From Anser cygnoides (lineage: Eukaryota; Chordata; Aves; Anseriformes; Anatidae), in NCBI RefSeq assembly GCF_040182565.1, contig NC_089886.1, forward strand, positions 8,811,001-8,875,000: a DNA stretch of 64,000 bases, written 5' to 3'. Of the stretch, positions 24,871-37,500 are shown piece after piece; position 1 is the stretch's first letter, and each line of letters opens with the position of its first letter. Under the pieces are notes generated by a model. It had not been told where the DNA came from. It did no database searches and was given only the letters and a program-made list of their open reading frames with translations. The position numbers and the translations under genes were made by a program.

Positions 24871-27062
24871 ATCCTTTGGAAAGAAAAAGAGAAGTTCCTC
24901 TCTCCTGCCACGCGGGATACAAGACGACAATTTGCGTGCACATAATGGGGTTTTGTGAGGAGTTTTCCTCCTACGCCGTGGTACAGTTTATTTCATTTTT
25001 CAGAATGCCAGAACTATTGTTGAGCTCACTATGCTTTAAAATAAATAAATGCATAGATAGAGAGATTAGAAGATAGATAAAAGGCATGAGTAGCCAAGGT
25101 CTTGCCTTTCCTGATGAGGTCCTTAGGGCACAGACCGCCTCTCAATACCGCTGCGCAGCCCCTCTTGCAGCATCAGTGCAAGCCTGACCAGCCCAGCAGG
25201 GCCTCCAGACCCAACAGTGGCACCAGCCCATGGTGCCAACAGAAACCCAAGACCACGAGATAAGAGAAAAAAGGAAAAAAAAAAAAGTTTCTGTCAGAAA
25301 CCTCATCTTGAGAAATAAATTCTGCCCCAGAGCCCAGAAAAGTCCCAGGTTACACAGGGAACTCCGCTGTAATGCATGGGACTCCCTTGTTTTTCTCAAA
25401 AAAGCACCAAATCCTGACACTGACAGTGGGGCACAAAACATGGCCAGATCCTTTCTCTCTCCCCCAGCCAAAACATGCCACAGGACAGGCACATGTCTAC
25501 GGCCAAATCCTGGCTCGCGCAGGAACGTGCAAGCGATGCAGAGGCGCACAGAGCAGGCTGGGGGAGACGCTAACATCAGGTCTTAATAGCTCTGAGTGTG
25601 GCTAATTTTCTTCTTCTTTTAGAGCAAAGAACTTTATAATGAATACAGAATACATTTCTCCTCTTCTTGTGTCATCTTTCTACAAAATCTGAGCTAGGTA
25701 AAGTGGTTTTTAACATCCACTTATCAAAGTGACTTAACATCTGGGAAGGCAGCCAATGGTTATGTAGTGATGCAGATGCCAAAAAATCCAACTGAAAGAT
25801 TATATTCAGGGAGATTACGGAGAAGACCTGACTCAACTGGGTGGAAGTGGATGGTTATCCTGGTCAGGAAAGCCTGAGAGGCTCCCAGCAAAATCTTGGA
25901 GAAAATTATGGAAAATGATTACATTTTGAATGCAGTTTCCTTTTAACCCACTATAGCCCCTGCCTGTGTCCAGTACCAAGTAGTTTTTCCAAAGCCAAGT
26001 TCTGGAGTCAGTAAATGAACAGCTTTTCTCTCTCCAACAGTCATTGAGACAGCACTAACAAGAAGCAAATCCTTTTTTACTGCTGGTCACTCACAGGGGG
26101 ATACTAATTCTTCCTAACGTTTACTTTAGATAATGTTTAGCCTTTCCAGGGTCAAAATCATGTCACTTGGGGTCTCTCTCTCTTTTTTCGAAAAAATGAA
26201 AAAAAATTAAACTTCGAAAAATGACCTAACCATTGAATGATGTGATTAGCTGAACCAGTCTGCAACTCTGATGAGAGAGTCAAGGTAAGAGGAGAGCCAA
26301 GAAAACCCAAGTGGCGTGCAGCTGGCTTTTGGACCCTACAGCACTAAGGCATTGCAGAATCACCTTTTTTTAACTCCATTTTTCATCTCTTTCTGGCCTG
26401 GTATAGGCACTGGAAGAGTTAAAGAAAACAATAAAAGAACAACTGAGTGTACAGGGTAGGATTTACTGGCATTTACTTTTAATCTATGGTCCTTTGCTCT
26501 GTGGCTTATCAGCCCTATGTCAGCCCTTTTTCCTCCTTTATATTTCACGAGGGGACCCACATGCTGGTACTGAGAGACAGAGCCCAAGTGTCTGTAAGCT
26601 TTTTGTCAGGTAAAAAGAGAAGAAAAAGGAAAGGAACAAGAGGAAAAGCAAAGCTAAGAGGCATCTATTAGATGTCACTAGGCTTTTGTATTCATGTCAA
26701 TGATTCAGGATTAGAGTATTTGAAATAATCTTATTGAGAGAACTCAAAAGCCCCACAGAGGGAAAGCCTGCTCGGGAGCATATGGCAGAGCAGCGGACAA
26801 TATCTTATTAAGGATGTGTTAGCTAACACCATTACTTTTTATATTACATTACAGAACTATTGTGCCTCAGACGGTTAGCAAGATGCCGTAGTTGAGGAAT
26901 GCCACTTTGGACATCACCGCATCGGTACAAAGCCAGCCGGACCCATCCGGGTGCCTGCTGCGGGCTGTGGCTCGGCTGCCCCCCTGCCCTGACCACCAGG
27001 CAGGGGATGGGGACCCCGCTCCTCACCACGCAGGGACACCAGATCCCAGACCCCATTGTCCC

Positions 27063-27080
27063 ATCACAGCAGGGGGCACG
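27063..27080 (+). promoter_or_regulatory. CTCF-like site in intron 6
   Basis: ATCACAGCAGGGGGCACG on the plus strand fits the CAGCAGGGGGCGC core of the CTCF motif. It sits in a GC-rich islet (26930-27130) inside intron 6. Motif evidence only. Confidence 0.4.
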
Positions 27081-30000
27081 GGGCAGCTCCTGCTGGCTCT
27101 CCATCCAAAAATCCCAGCCCAGTGCCAAACTGGCTTCTTGTCAGATTAAAGGAATTTAATTTTGTTATAGTGAATGCTGCTAGCCTAAAAAAAATAATAA
27201 TAATAAGTCTCTCTTTTCTCTTGGACAAAAGCTTGTAATTGGAGAAATCACTCTTTTTAAAGTTATCTTCATCTGCCTACACCTTTAGAGGCAGCAAGAA
27301 ACCAAAGACAAAACAGCACTGTTCATAGCGCTTCAGTGGCTGCAGTGAAAGCCTCTATATCTGGGTCACCTTACGACTGTCCAGTATGTAATTTCAGTGA
27401 CTTGAAATAAAGACTTGTAATAACTAAATTTATATAATTCGCATATTAACTGCACCAGAAAATATGTTTTCACATTTCCTATTTCCCAACACTATTTTTA
27501 AAAAGTGGGTAGGAAATTATTCGTTCTGCTTTAAAAACCTCTAAAATACTGTCCTTAGCAAAAAAAAAAAAAAAAAAGTAAACATTCATTTGATACAGTA
27601 ATATATTCTGATCACAAACTACCTATGCAAAGTTGCTAATGGGACACACTGGGAACTTTGTATGGATTTCTGTACTTTTCCAGAACTGTTACAAAAAAAA
27701 AAAAAACACCTTGATGCTACAGAGAAAATTCATACCAGTATTTACCATTACTGCTACAGGGACGGGTGCTCTCTGAGGACAACGTAAAATCCATTTCTAG
27801 AAAATTTTCTCAGTCATGATTTACACAGAAACCTACAATTGTTTCCTCCTCTCTTTTAACTTTATTGGTCACTATATTAAAAATATTTACTTTCAGCAGG
27901 CAAAAGCAAACTTGAATTTAGCATAGATATTTTGGTAGATGTGGCCAATTACTTATAAGAATACATTTCAGCAGCTAGAGCATGCAAACATTTATGACTG
28001 CTCACAGGAAGAAAACCACTCATACACCCAAGCTCCAACAGAACAGAGCGGGTTAGGTTCTCACCCAGTAAATGCCGTGGTAGATATAAGACACTTATTT
28101 CACGTTCAGAACAATTTCAGCTAATCTGCATTAAAACTGAGGATGATCTTTGAAAATACCTTTTCCTATTGCTCTTATTCGGCTAGTTATGTGTGCATTA
28201 CCATTGCAACAGCAAATGCAAAAATAAATCAGGTGTTAAGATGAGACAGTAAATTTGCCCACACTAGAAACGGTGTGTACATCCATAGGAGGAAAAAGCC
28301 AGTATTTTTTCCCCAAAGAAATCCCCACTCTTGAAAACAGAAAATCTGACCCTGAGCTGTGCAGGGAGGTCTGTGCACCAAGCACAGCCACCCTGCTTCA
28401 AGACACAGGTGGAACTGATATTAAGGCACAGTACACAAATAGTACCCTTTGTGAGCAAAGGCAAACATGGCCCAGCCCATGCCCAAATTCATAAGGTCTT
28501 CACAATCACCTTCAAACGCAGCAGGTCCAGCACATCCCACGCACACCCAAATAACCTCTCTGGACTGACAGAGCGCGGGAAGCACGGCTGGCCTAGTCCC
28601 CAGGAGCTCTCGGTAGGCACTAAAGATGACAGCCCAATGCCAAAAGCAATCGAGTAAACTGGTCTTCAGCTTCCCTAATCCCCAGAAATTCAATGCAAGA
28701 CTAAGTTTTTTGTTCTCCACAGAAAAATTTGTGAACTGTGTCAGGAGAGCCACTTCGGGTATGGGCTCATCAACCTGCCTCGGGAGTGCACAGTGCCCAG
28801 CACAATGAGCCTCCTGTGTGACAGGAGCCCCTGTCACAGCACCACCATATTAAATAGTAATAATCAGGCATAGCATCACAGTGAAATAAAGCCCAAAACG
28901 CTAGCTGCAGATTCAAAAGACATCACTGAGAGAAGCAAGCAACTATTAGAGTAGTGTGAAATGTTTGCAGTGAAACCCAAAACCGCATAAAACTTGCCTG
29001 GTTTGGGGTTTTATAACAAACTGAAAACTCAGAACAGGTTTTCTGAGAAATTCACAAACCTCCTGAAGTGAAGCTGAGACCAAATTAAGGTTTTGCATAA
29101 TAGTTTTGAAATTATATAAAAATTCCTATACTCGGGGGTGGGGGAGGAGAAATGAAGCAAACAATAAGTGGGAGCTGTTCTGACCCTGACCAAGTTCACT
29201 CAACCCCAAGAGCAAAATAAATGAATTTTGGAGCGGCAGAAGTACGTGCCAACCCGCAGAGACTGAAACCGAGAGGGATTTTTGCAAGGGCCCTCGCAAA
29301 GTTATCCCCAGCTCTGGTGATTTCTTCACCAGGAAGAGGACGGACACTATTAAGAGCCCTGGAAGAGGCGCGAGCATTTCGGCCTGATTCACCATGTGAG
29401 AAGCATCTACTGATCAGAGTCCCCCATGTATCTCACAGAGTCTCAAAGTGCCTTTGGCTGCCTAAGTCATGTGGGAACTGTTTAGGGTAATGCTTTTCAG
29501 ATGCGTCAATCATAACCAAGTCCTCGAGGATGTTTGCTGGCGTCCCTCCCCTCTCAGCAATGCACGGGTTCACAGGCTCCGGGAGCTCGCGTGAAATGCT
29601 GGAGGCCAAATTCTGCCCATCCTCTGTAGGGGCCCAGAGGGTTTCACCAGCACAGCTGTGAGACACAGCCCCACGCGGTGCCCAGGGACCGAGGTGGGAT
29701 GCTACCCCCAGCCTCCTGCAGCCCCATCCCCGGGGGGGGAGCAGGACACCAGCACCTGCCCCCACCCCACCACGGCTGGGTTCAGCCACCTGGGCACAGA
29801 AAGCTGCTGCAGGAGGCAGTGATTGCCACATCCGCCCAACAAGTGCCTTCAGGGGGAGGATGCAGAGAGGGGGATGCAGCCCTGCATGTCACTTTTCCAC
29901 CTGCCTGCTATTTAGGATGAAAAGATGATCGGGCCTGTAAAATACAATCCACTGCACAATGACTTGTAAAGCAGTATAACGGAGACATTGAAAGTCATTC

Positions 30001-31019
30001 ACGCCTCTTTTCATGCCATTGCACAATGAAATCCTACCCACAAACATAAAATTTGTCAGGTTAAGGCCTGAAAGATCTCAAAAACATCTGTAGGAAAGTC
30101 AGCTCCCTCTGTAGCCGCAGCGGGTGGATGTGCTGGGGAGGGATCACAGGCAGCCCAGCCGAGCATCCTGTACAGCAGGTGTCGAAAATGCACAAGCCTT
30201 CCCGACACGTGCAGCAGGCCGTGCATTAAAACCCCTCCGTGTGATCTGATAATAAAGCAGAAAGAATATCACAGCCTGCAGTCTGTAAGTTCCCACCCTT
30301 GCTCCATTGACAAGAGCTCTGATCACCCTGGAAATGCATCAGCCACTTCTGCAAAGCCAGAGGGAGCCTTATTCCTCAGAAGCAGCACTCAAATTGGCAT
30401 ATGAAGAGCTTCAATGCCTTGGCTAGACCAGGGCCAGGAGAGCCCCTCGCCCTTCCCATGCTGGGCACAGAGCCCCTGGGCAGCTCCAGCACAAAGCCCA
30501 GCATCCTGCACCCTGAGGGCATCTGTCCAAGAGAGAGATTCCTGAAGTAGGTCTCATCCGTATCGATAAACCTCAGCAAAGTCGATTTCAGGTCACAGCA
30601 TCAGCCTACTCACGTACGGTGGGACGAAGCAAGATCTGGGATGGAGCAGCAGTTGCCACACGGGCTGCTCACAGCCCCTCGTCCCTGCAGCATCGCGCCC
30701 TGGGGTGCAGGGTCGGGGGGCAAAGCACGATCCTCAACGCGGAGCCTTTTCCGCCACTATATTTGGGATTGCGGTGCTCATTTCTATTTTATCAGTCAAT
30801 AGGGCTCCTGTTTTACTGGATCCAGCCATAAAAGGTAAGGAATCCCCCACAGGCATGGGTAACACCACTAAATACTGGTCCCCACAGTGGTAAATTGGGT
30901 TTAAGAGTTTGGAACAGAACGGCGAGAGAGGAGCCTCTTTCCTGAACCAAGGAATAATCTAAAGCCCCACTTTCTCCCCTATGTGACTTTTGTCATTATC
31001 ATCTTTTCTGATTCTTACA

Positions 31020-31320
31020 AAGCAAACCTAATTAGGAAGCTCTCTCATTAGTCTTCCAGAAAAATTAGCACAGCTTATGCTAATTACTCCTGTAAAATTT
31101 AATAAACTCGTTGAAATGGGAATAGTCTAATGAGGTTTTATTTATTGAACTAAGATAACTATAAGGAAAAAGGTTAGGACACCAGGATATCCAGAGTGGT
31201 AATAAAACTACAATTTATTCAATTTCTTCACAGGAATTTTATTGCAAACCTTTTAAATTCAAATATGAGTTACAATTTGAATGTTAAATCAATCTAGAAT
31301 TTAATTTAATAACAGGAAGT
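31020..31320. promoter_or_regulatory. Candidate conserved noncoding element
   Basis: Dense CTAATTAGG, CATTAG, GCTAATTAC and CTAATGAGG elements in unbroken AT-rich, non-repetitive DNA. Located about 3.2 kb downstream of exon 6. Conservation not tested. Confidence 0.3.
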
Positions 31321-33589
31321 GCTCTGTGTTTTCTTTAAGTATGATTACAATACAGCCCTGCTACTGTACTTGTAGGAGGAATTGTGCATTTGTATTGTGA
31401 CAATAATACCCCTTTTAAAATGAGTTCCTGTTCATCAGAGCTTCATCTGAACACATGTAACTGGATTAGTGATAAAATATACAGGCTATGCTAAGCAGAT
31501 GATTCAGATACACACAGGTTTCCAAGAAACTTCCTTGAAATGACTGCTCTCTATAAGCATAAGAGATTTATTTTGTTCTCCAGAGAAAATTTAGATCGCT
31601 CTACGAGTATAAATTTCTTTAGGTCCCTTTCACTGCTATATCCGCTGATACTATAATGGGGCAAACTATAAAGCAATTTTACAAAGGATAAAGTCATATC
31701 CTGTTTCAAACGCAACTACAGATTTTTTTTTTAAATCCCACATTTTGATTAAATAAAAATATGCGATTTACTTTTCATATACATCTAGGGTTTGAAAAAG
31801 AACACAACACATGTAACTTTGAAGTTGCCAGAGAGCCTCTTCACCAAGTTAACTAAACCACCACAAAGACTGAGCTCCCTCTATCCCAAGTTTCTCTAGC
31901 CTCATCAAAGAGAATTAATCAATCCAAAATAGTATTCTGGCATGTAAGAAGAGGATAGCATTTCCATGTAAGTACATATGTCAAAAATCCCATAGATAGA
32001 TTTTATTGTAAATTCTATGTTAGGTCAGACTCTGTGGATTTGTAGGATTTGATGCAAGAGTTAGATTAAATCCATAGGCAAGGCTTTATCAGACTGTAAG
32101 GCATGTGGGAGTGCTTTAGCCCAAATGGTAAATGAATTCTGTAAGCTCACATGCAAATAAAAATAGCTAAATATGGTTTTGCATATCAATTGACATAATA
32201 GGTTAAAATTGTGTGCATGCAGAAGTGACAATAGAGTACAACTAAACACATGTGCTGACTTGTGCAGGCGTTTTACTGTTAGAACAATTTCAACGGACTC
32301 ATTTTAAGGTAAAAAGGCTCCACATAGATCGCTTCATCCTTTCCAAACCAAAAGGGAGGAAAAAAATGAATAGGATAAATGTCACAAGAAGCATCACTAA
32401 AGCCACTAACTGTATAAAGCACATACTTATTTGGCCTAAATTGTTTGAACTAGCCCTGGCCAAGAAAAGGTTTTAAGTACCCTACTGGGACAGATGCGAA
32501 GCGGCAACAATAGAAGCCACACTAATGCAATCCAGGTAACACAATCCTGTTTCAAAAACACGGGGAGGGCTAATTACAGTACTGCTGAGTCAAATTTCTT
32601 ATACCACTGCAACCCACAGGAACAGGTCAAAATCAAATGTTATTCAAACCACAGTCATATCAACCTTCTGTATCAAAGTCACAATTTAAAACCAAGTGAA
32701 GAACTTAAAAGCTTAACCCATTCACCAGCCAAATGTGATTTAGTACAGGTGGTGAAGTAAGGCTTGTAAGATGAGCTTTAAATCATGTTTAGTTGTGTTT
32801 TAAATATACTCTTCAGAATTTGAATCTTTTGCATCGATTAATGTAAATACTGATAAATTGATCACTGCTAGGAAGTTAAACCTGATTTTTCATGTAAGAG
32901 GTTCCCTCTTTTTATAAGAAGCATGTAACAGACTGCATCTCTGGCTTTCATAATTTTAAATGATTTGCAACTAGCAGTTTTGCATACTAGATAGTTAAAC
33001 AAAATATTTCTGTAAACCTGCCATTAGCATCTTAACATCTCACTTTCCAGTACAATGAAAAATTCATGTGAATTTTGTAGCTTTCATGTCGCTCAAAATG
33101 CCACTCTAACACCATGTTTATAGTGTTCAAGTCTGCAGTATGCTTATAAAACACATCTCTATACAGATTTCACAGTGGGTTTTTTTTCCCCAGCTTTCCC
33201 TGGTGCTACCTAATGCTCACAGAAGATGAAAATGCGCCTAGTTAAAATAGGTAGATACATCTTCTGAGATTTAAACATTCTCGGGATTACTGATTATAGC
33301 TAATCAAAACATCTGCAATAAGCTTCCAATGTATGCACTTTCTTAACAAATTCAACCCAGAGCTATCAATCTGGCAGCCTGCAGCAGCACAGTGCCCAGC
33401 CAGGCTCTGCCACCCCCCTCCTCCCTGCCTGGCACTCCGCACACCGAACCCCTTCACCTTTTGTCATAAAACCGCACACACTGGCACGGAAGGCACTTTG
33501 AACCTCATATAGCAAACATTAACTCAGACAATAACGCCAGGAGAAGCACACCACTCTATACTCCCGCTCCTGTATGCATAGATAGTTTC

Positions 33590-33770
33590 CCTTCAGGGTC
33601 CCTGTATGCGCAGATTAGCGCAGTGGTATTGCTTGCGCCAGCTGATGACAGACAGATTCAGTACTTCATGGCCATTTAACTCTTATAGAGTAATGCTGCA
33701 TAATAACCTGGTTATTGCGCACGGCTTCGTACAATGATTTTTGACAATTAAAATGTAAAAATGACTATTT
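33590..33770. promoter_or_regulatory. Candidate conserved noncoding element close to exon 6
   Basis: Complex, non-repetitive block with related GCGCAGATTAGCGCAG elements, a GATGACAG motif (MEIS/PREP-like) and ATAACCTGGTTATTGCGC, which contains the palindrome ATAACCTGGTTAT. Lies less than 1 kb from the exon 6 donor. Conservation not tested. Confidence 0.3.
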
Positions 33771-34493
33771 GGTACCATTTTGCATAATTTGCAAGCACAG
33801 AAACTGCACATGGCTCAGAACAACTAAAATAGATGTATTGTGCTACAGTGATTTACTCGGTGATGTCAGATTAGCAATATGGATCTGTTTAAAAACACAA
33901 TAATTAAGATGGGCAAAAACGAATTAATCAACTGACAATACAGTCAAAATAGTATTCCAACCAAAGAAAATCACAGGAGAAATAACCCTTAGTTTGCAGA
34001 TCTATTTTTTTAACTGTTTTTATGCATAAATAAAAACCTTAAAATGTAGATGGATTGCACCCAACAGAACTACTGTAGCTAAAAGTGATAATGATTCAAA
34101 CATTTTTCAAATAAAAGTTAAATATTTATAAGCACCCAACCACATTTCATAAATCACAAACTATTATTATTTTATTCCTGAAGCTTCCCTGGCACAGCAT
34201 GTGAATTGAGCCACAGAAAGTCAGAAAGAAAAATCTCTTCTTTATGCACATGAATCAGTTGCAAGCACTGGAGCCCTCCAACGAGCAGGTCGCTCCGTTA
34301 GCCTCCATATGGCCCTTCCATGGCAATCGCGATTGCAAAGCACAACTAATTTGGTATCAAAAACAAAATTTCCTCCATATATACTCCTAATTCTTCCCCA
34401 TTAGCAGCACAGGGCAGGTGTTTCATTATAATGAGGAGGAAAAGGAAAAAAAAAAAAAAAAGGCAAATCGAAGGAAACAATAGCAGTCCTTAC

Positions 34494-34562
34494 CTGTCAA
34501 TTATCACTGGATCTGATGGAGTCTCATTTCTGTTGCCACAGCTTTTCTTGTCACAACAGCGG
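34494..34562 (-). CDS. EBF1: EBF1 coding exon 6 (residues 162-184 and part of 185; second half of zinc knuckle)
   Basis: 69-bp exon completing Ser162 and encoding RCCDKKSCGNRNETPSDPVI, then Ile-Asp and two bases of the next codon. The acceptor is gctctgtag|CCG and the donor GACAG|gtaagg. It supplies zinc-knuckle Cys164 and Cys170, and Arg163, which in the known EBF family contacts DNA. It is the last EBF1 exon in the window. The expected next exon (beginning FFLKFFLKCNQN in the family) was not found on the minus strand between 34493 and 1, so intron 6 exceeds 34.4 kb here. The gene is therefore partial in this window. Confidence 0.96.
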
Positions 34563-37500
34563 CTACAGAGCAAAAGTGAAAGGATTTAGTGCGACCATTA
34601 CACTGTAAAATCATCATTACGAACATGGTGGGTTCAAATTGCCGGCTAGAGTTACCGCTCCGTCCCTGCCTGGAAATCAGTCAAATGCAGTGGGTCACAT
34701 ATGGGTTAATTACTGTGTTTAACTTCTTGCACAGCTGGTTAACAATGGAAAATATAAAAAGAGAGGGGTTTTGCCCCTTTCACAAATAATAATTCAAGGA
34801 TCATCCGAAACAGGGAGACCTGTCTTATTTGTGGTCTCTTATCCAGGGGGTTTAACAGTTGTCCCATATGCATATGCACTCAGAATAAGGTGCCTTTTCT
34901 TTCATGAACACAGCTTTTACATTTGCTTACCACTTACGTTATGTGGCCGCACAGTATTCCTACTTTTAGACAGAGCTGAAGTCTCAGCTGCTGGGAAATC
35001 TCTCCCCAAAATCCAAAAGCACAATTATTCTCCCTCTAAGAAATATTTCTGTTAAGTGGGGAGCTAAAACACAAGCACCACCGGGCTGTTATGTGGGAGT
35101 GTGCCTGTTTTCCTGTTTTTTGGAGCATGCTGATGCCTGCTCGTGCCAGGAGAGCACCGTGCTGCGGCTGGTGCCCGCAGCGGGTCGGGTGCGAAGCCGG
35201 CACTTGAAGCACCAGCTCCGTCTGCCAGAGCCTGGCGCCATCGCTGCCCTCAAGGCTCAGACTTTGAACGAAGGTGGCTCGGCGTTTCTGCAGACATGTT
35301 AAATGGTTGGGATGAGCCCTTGTTGTGGGGACTGGCCATCAGAGCCTGGCTCCTGCAGGGAGCAGAGACCCCGGGCATGTGGATGGCACCCTGTGGTGGC
35401 ACCAAGTGGCAGGGCACGGGGCCACCCCCTCGGCTCTCCCTGACTGGACGTGGGTGCACTTCGCTGCTCAACAGAATCCCTGGAGAACCCAAGCCCTGTG
35501 CCACATGCCTTTGGGAATCACCGTGCTCATTCCAAGTGGTGTCCCAGGGCCTGCACATCGCCGTGTCAGCAGTTGGCTTTGTGCATCCAGCAGCAGCCGC
35601 CCGCTGCTCGCCCTCCCGCTCGGGTGGACTATTTTCTTTTCCCCAAAAGATGGAAGAACATCAGCGCAGGAAGAAGCCCGCAGAAGTGCCACACTATATA
35701 AATAGCCCTGTTGGGAGTATGACAAAGGTTCTCTTGTGTTGCTGAACAATAGAGTGAATAATATACAGTTACCCACCAAGATTAGCAATAAAGCAACTAA
35801 CCACACTAAAGATAACAAAAAAAAAGGGGGGGGGGGGGGGCCTTTTACAAAAACAGACTGTTTAAACATGGTTTCCAAAAGAAAAAAAAAATTGTTTTCA
35901 AAGAGAGGAAAATACATAATTCTTTTCACCGCAAAAAGCTTCAAGGCAACTATTCAGGGCTGAAACTTTTCACAGTTAACACATGTGCGGTATCTTCATT
36001 TCGGTGGAAGTTACATTGTTTAGGATTGCCAAAAAAAACTGCTTAATTTTACAGCACAATACCACAATTGATCCACCAAAAAAATGCAAGAGCCTTGGCA
36101 CCCAGAAAGCATTAAAATTTAGGAAGGAATAAAATATGCTGTAGGTAAATAGTCATGTGGACGTTCGGGGGGCTTTTTTGCCTATAAAAGGACTTGTCAT
36201 TGGAGTGCAGCTAGAATGTGTGGGGTGAGAAAATTTACCCACAAACAAGGCAATAAAAACTGCTAATCATTTTTAAATGATTAAAATGTAATTAGAAACA
36301 GAGTTGGCACAAGTTAAGACAATGCAGTTCTTGTGACTGAAGCGAATCAGGGCTAGTCCTGACATTCTCCCAGCAGACTGCAGGGACAGAAATTGCCACA
36401 CTAACGCAGGCGAGCGAAGGTTCCCAGGCTCCCCGCTGCGCCGGGCAGACCCCCGCATCCCCCCGCACCTTCCCGGGTGCTGGCCCAGAGGGAGAAGGGG
36501 CTGGGGATGCTCCAGCCCCAAGTGGGACAGAGCCACGAGGTGGCCGCTGGGGACAGTCTGGCTTGGAGAGCAGGGAGGACACGGCGCTGCTCATGGGGTG
36601 GCCTCTGTTTGGCTCGGGTGTCCCAAGAGGATGCCCCAGTAGGCCTGAGCCATAGCAAGAGGCCTTTTAAAAATAAAAAGTCAAGCTAAGGTTTATTAAC
36701 TTACTAGTAGCAGTAGTCTCCCCGTCACCAGCAGAATTTGAGGCTTCATCTACCTTTGTTTTTCTATGCATAAAAGCAAGGCATCACACAAACCCTGAGT
36801 TTTATATCACTTCTCATGGCACAATAAGCGTTCAGCTTGCTTCGGAAGCTTTGGCTTTTAGTGTTTGCTGAACACTTGGAAAAAGTTCCTAAACGTTCAG
36901 TGCCCTTTTTCTCCTTTCCCCAAAGGAATCTTAAAACTCCCAGGAGTTTCTCCATGTTTCCAAGAAGCTCTCCAGCTCCCCACAGGATCTGAAGGTGCAG
37001 CGAGAGGCTCCAACTGCCAGCTCCTGCACTGTCCCTCTGGGATGTCCCTCCCTGGGTGGGACAAGGAGCCAGGGCTCAGGCAACATGTCACTCTGGCTCA
37101 CAATAAGAAACTGCAAAAACTGCTTGGTTTGTTTTTAAAACAAATAGTCCTCAATAGTAACGCAGCCCTCTGGGGACCTGCTGCCCTCCTGCTGCCTTGC
37201 TCCGCATCTTCCTCCTCCCTTTCCCTTCCCCACGCCAGAGCATCCCTTTTCCATGCCACCTGGTCCCCACTATGGGCACACAGGAGTTTGCCACCTCACC
37301 CTGGCACCCTGCACCCCAAAACCTCCCCATCCCCAAGCCAGCACAGCAGCCAGGAGCATCGCTGCCCAGAGGAGCCCTGCTTTGTGTATCTGCGCGCTCG
37401 GGCTTTCTGCGGGGACAATGAACAATGAGAAATTACGGGGCGATGGCACGTGGCCAGCGCAAATGCGACTTTCCGATCATTTAGCTGCCAGGCTCTAACA

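Larger units (their letters stand above)
1..34493 (-). other. EBF1: EBF1 intron 6, 5' part (incomplete)
   Basis: Noncoding DNA downstream of the exon 6 donor. I see no further EBF1 exon and no other recognisable gene on either strand. The ORFs here are short, lack known domains and match GC-rich islets or simple repeats. Much of it is AT-rich with TAAT-core (homeodomain-like) motifs; candidate regulatory blocks are listed separately. GC-rich islets occur at about 3640-4110, 10640-11720, 15950-16460, 17450-17900, 24160-24420, 26930-27130 and 29640-29900. In EBF-family genes this intron is typically long and rich in conserved noncoding sequence (known for the family; not tested here). Confidence 0.85.
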
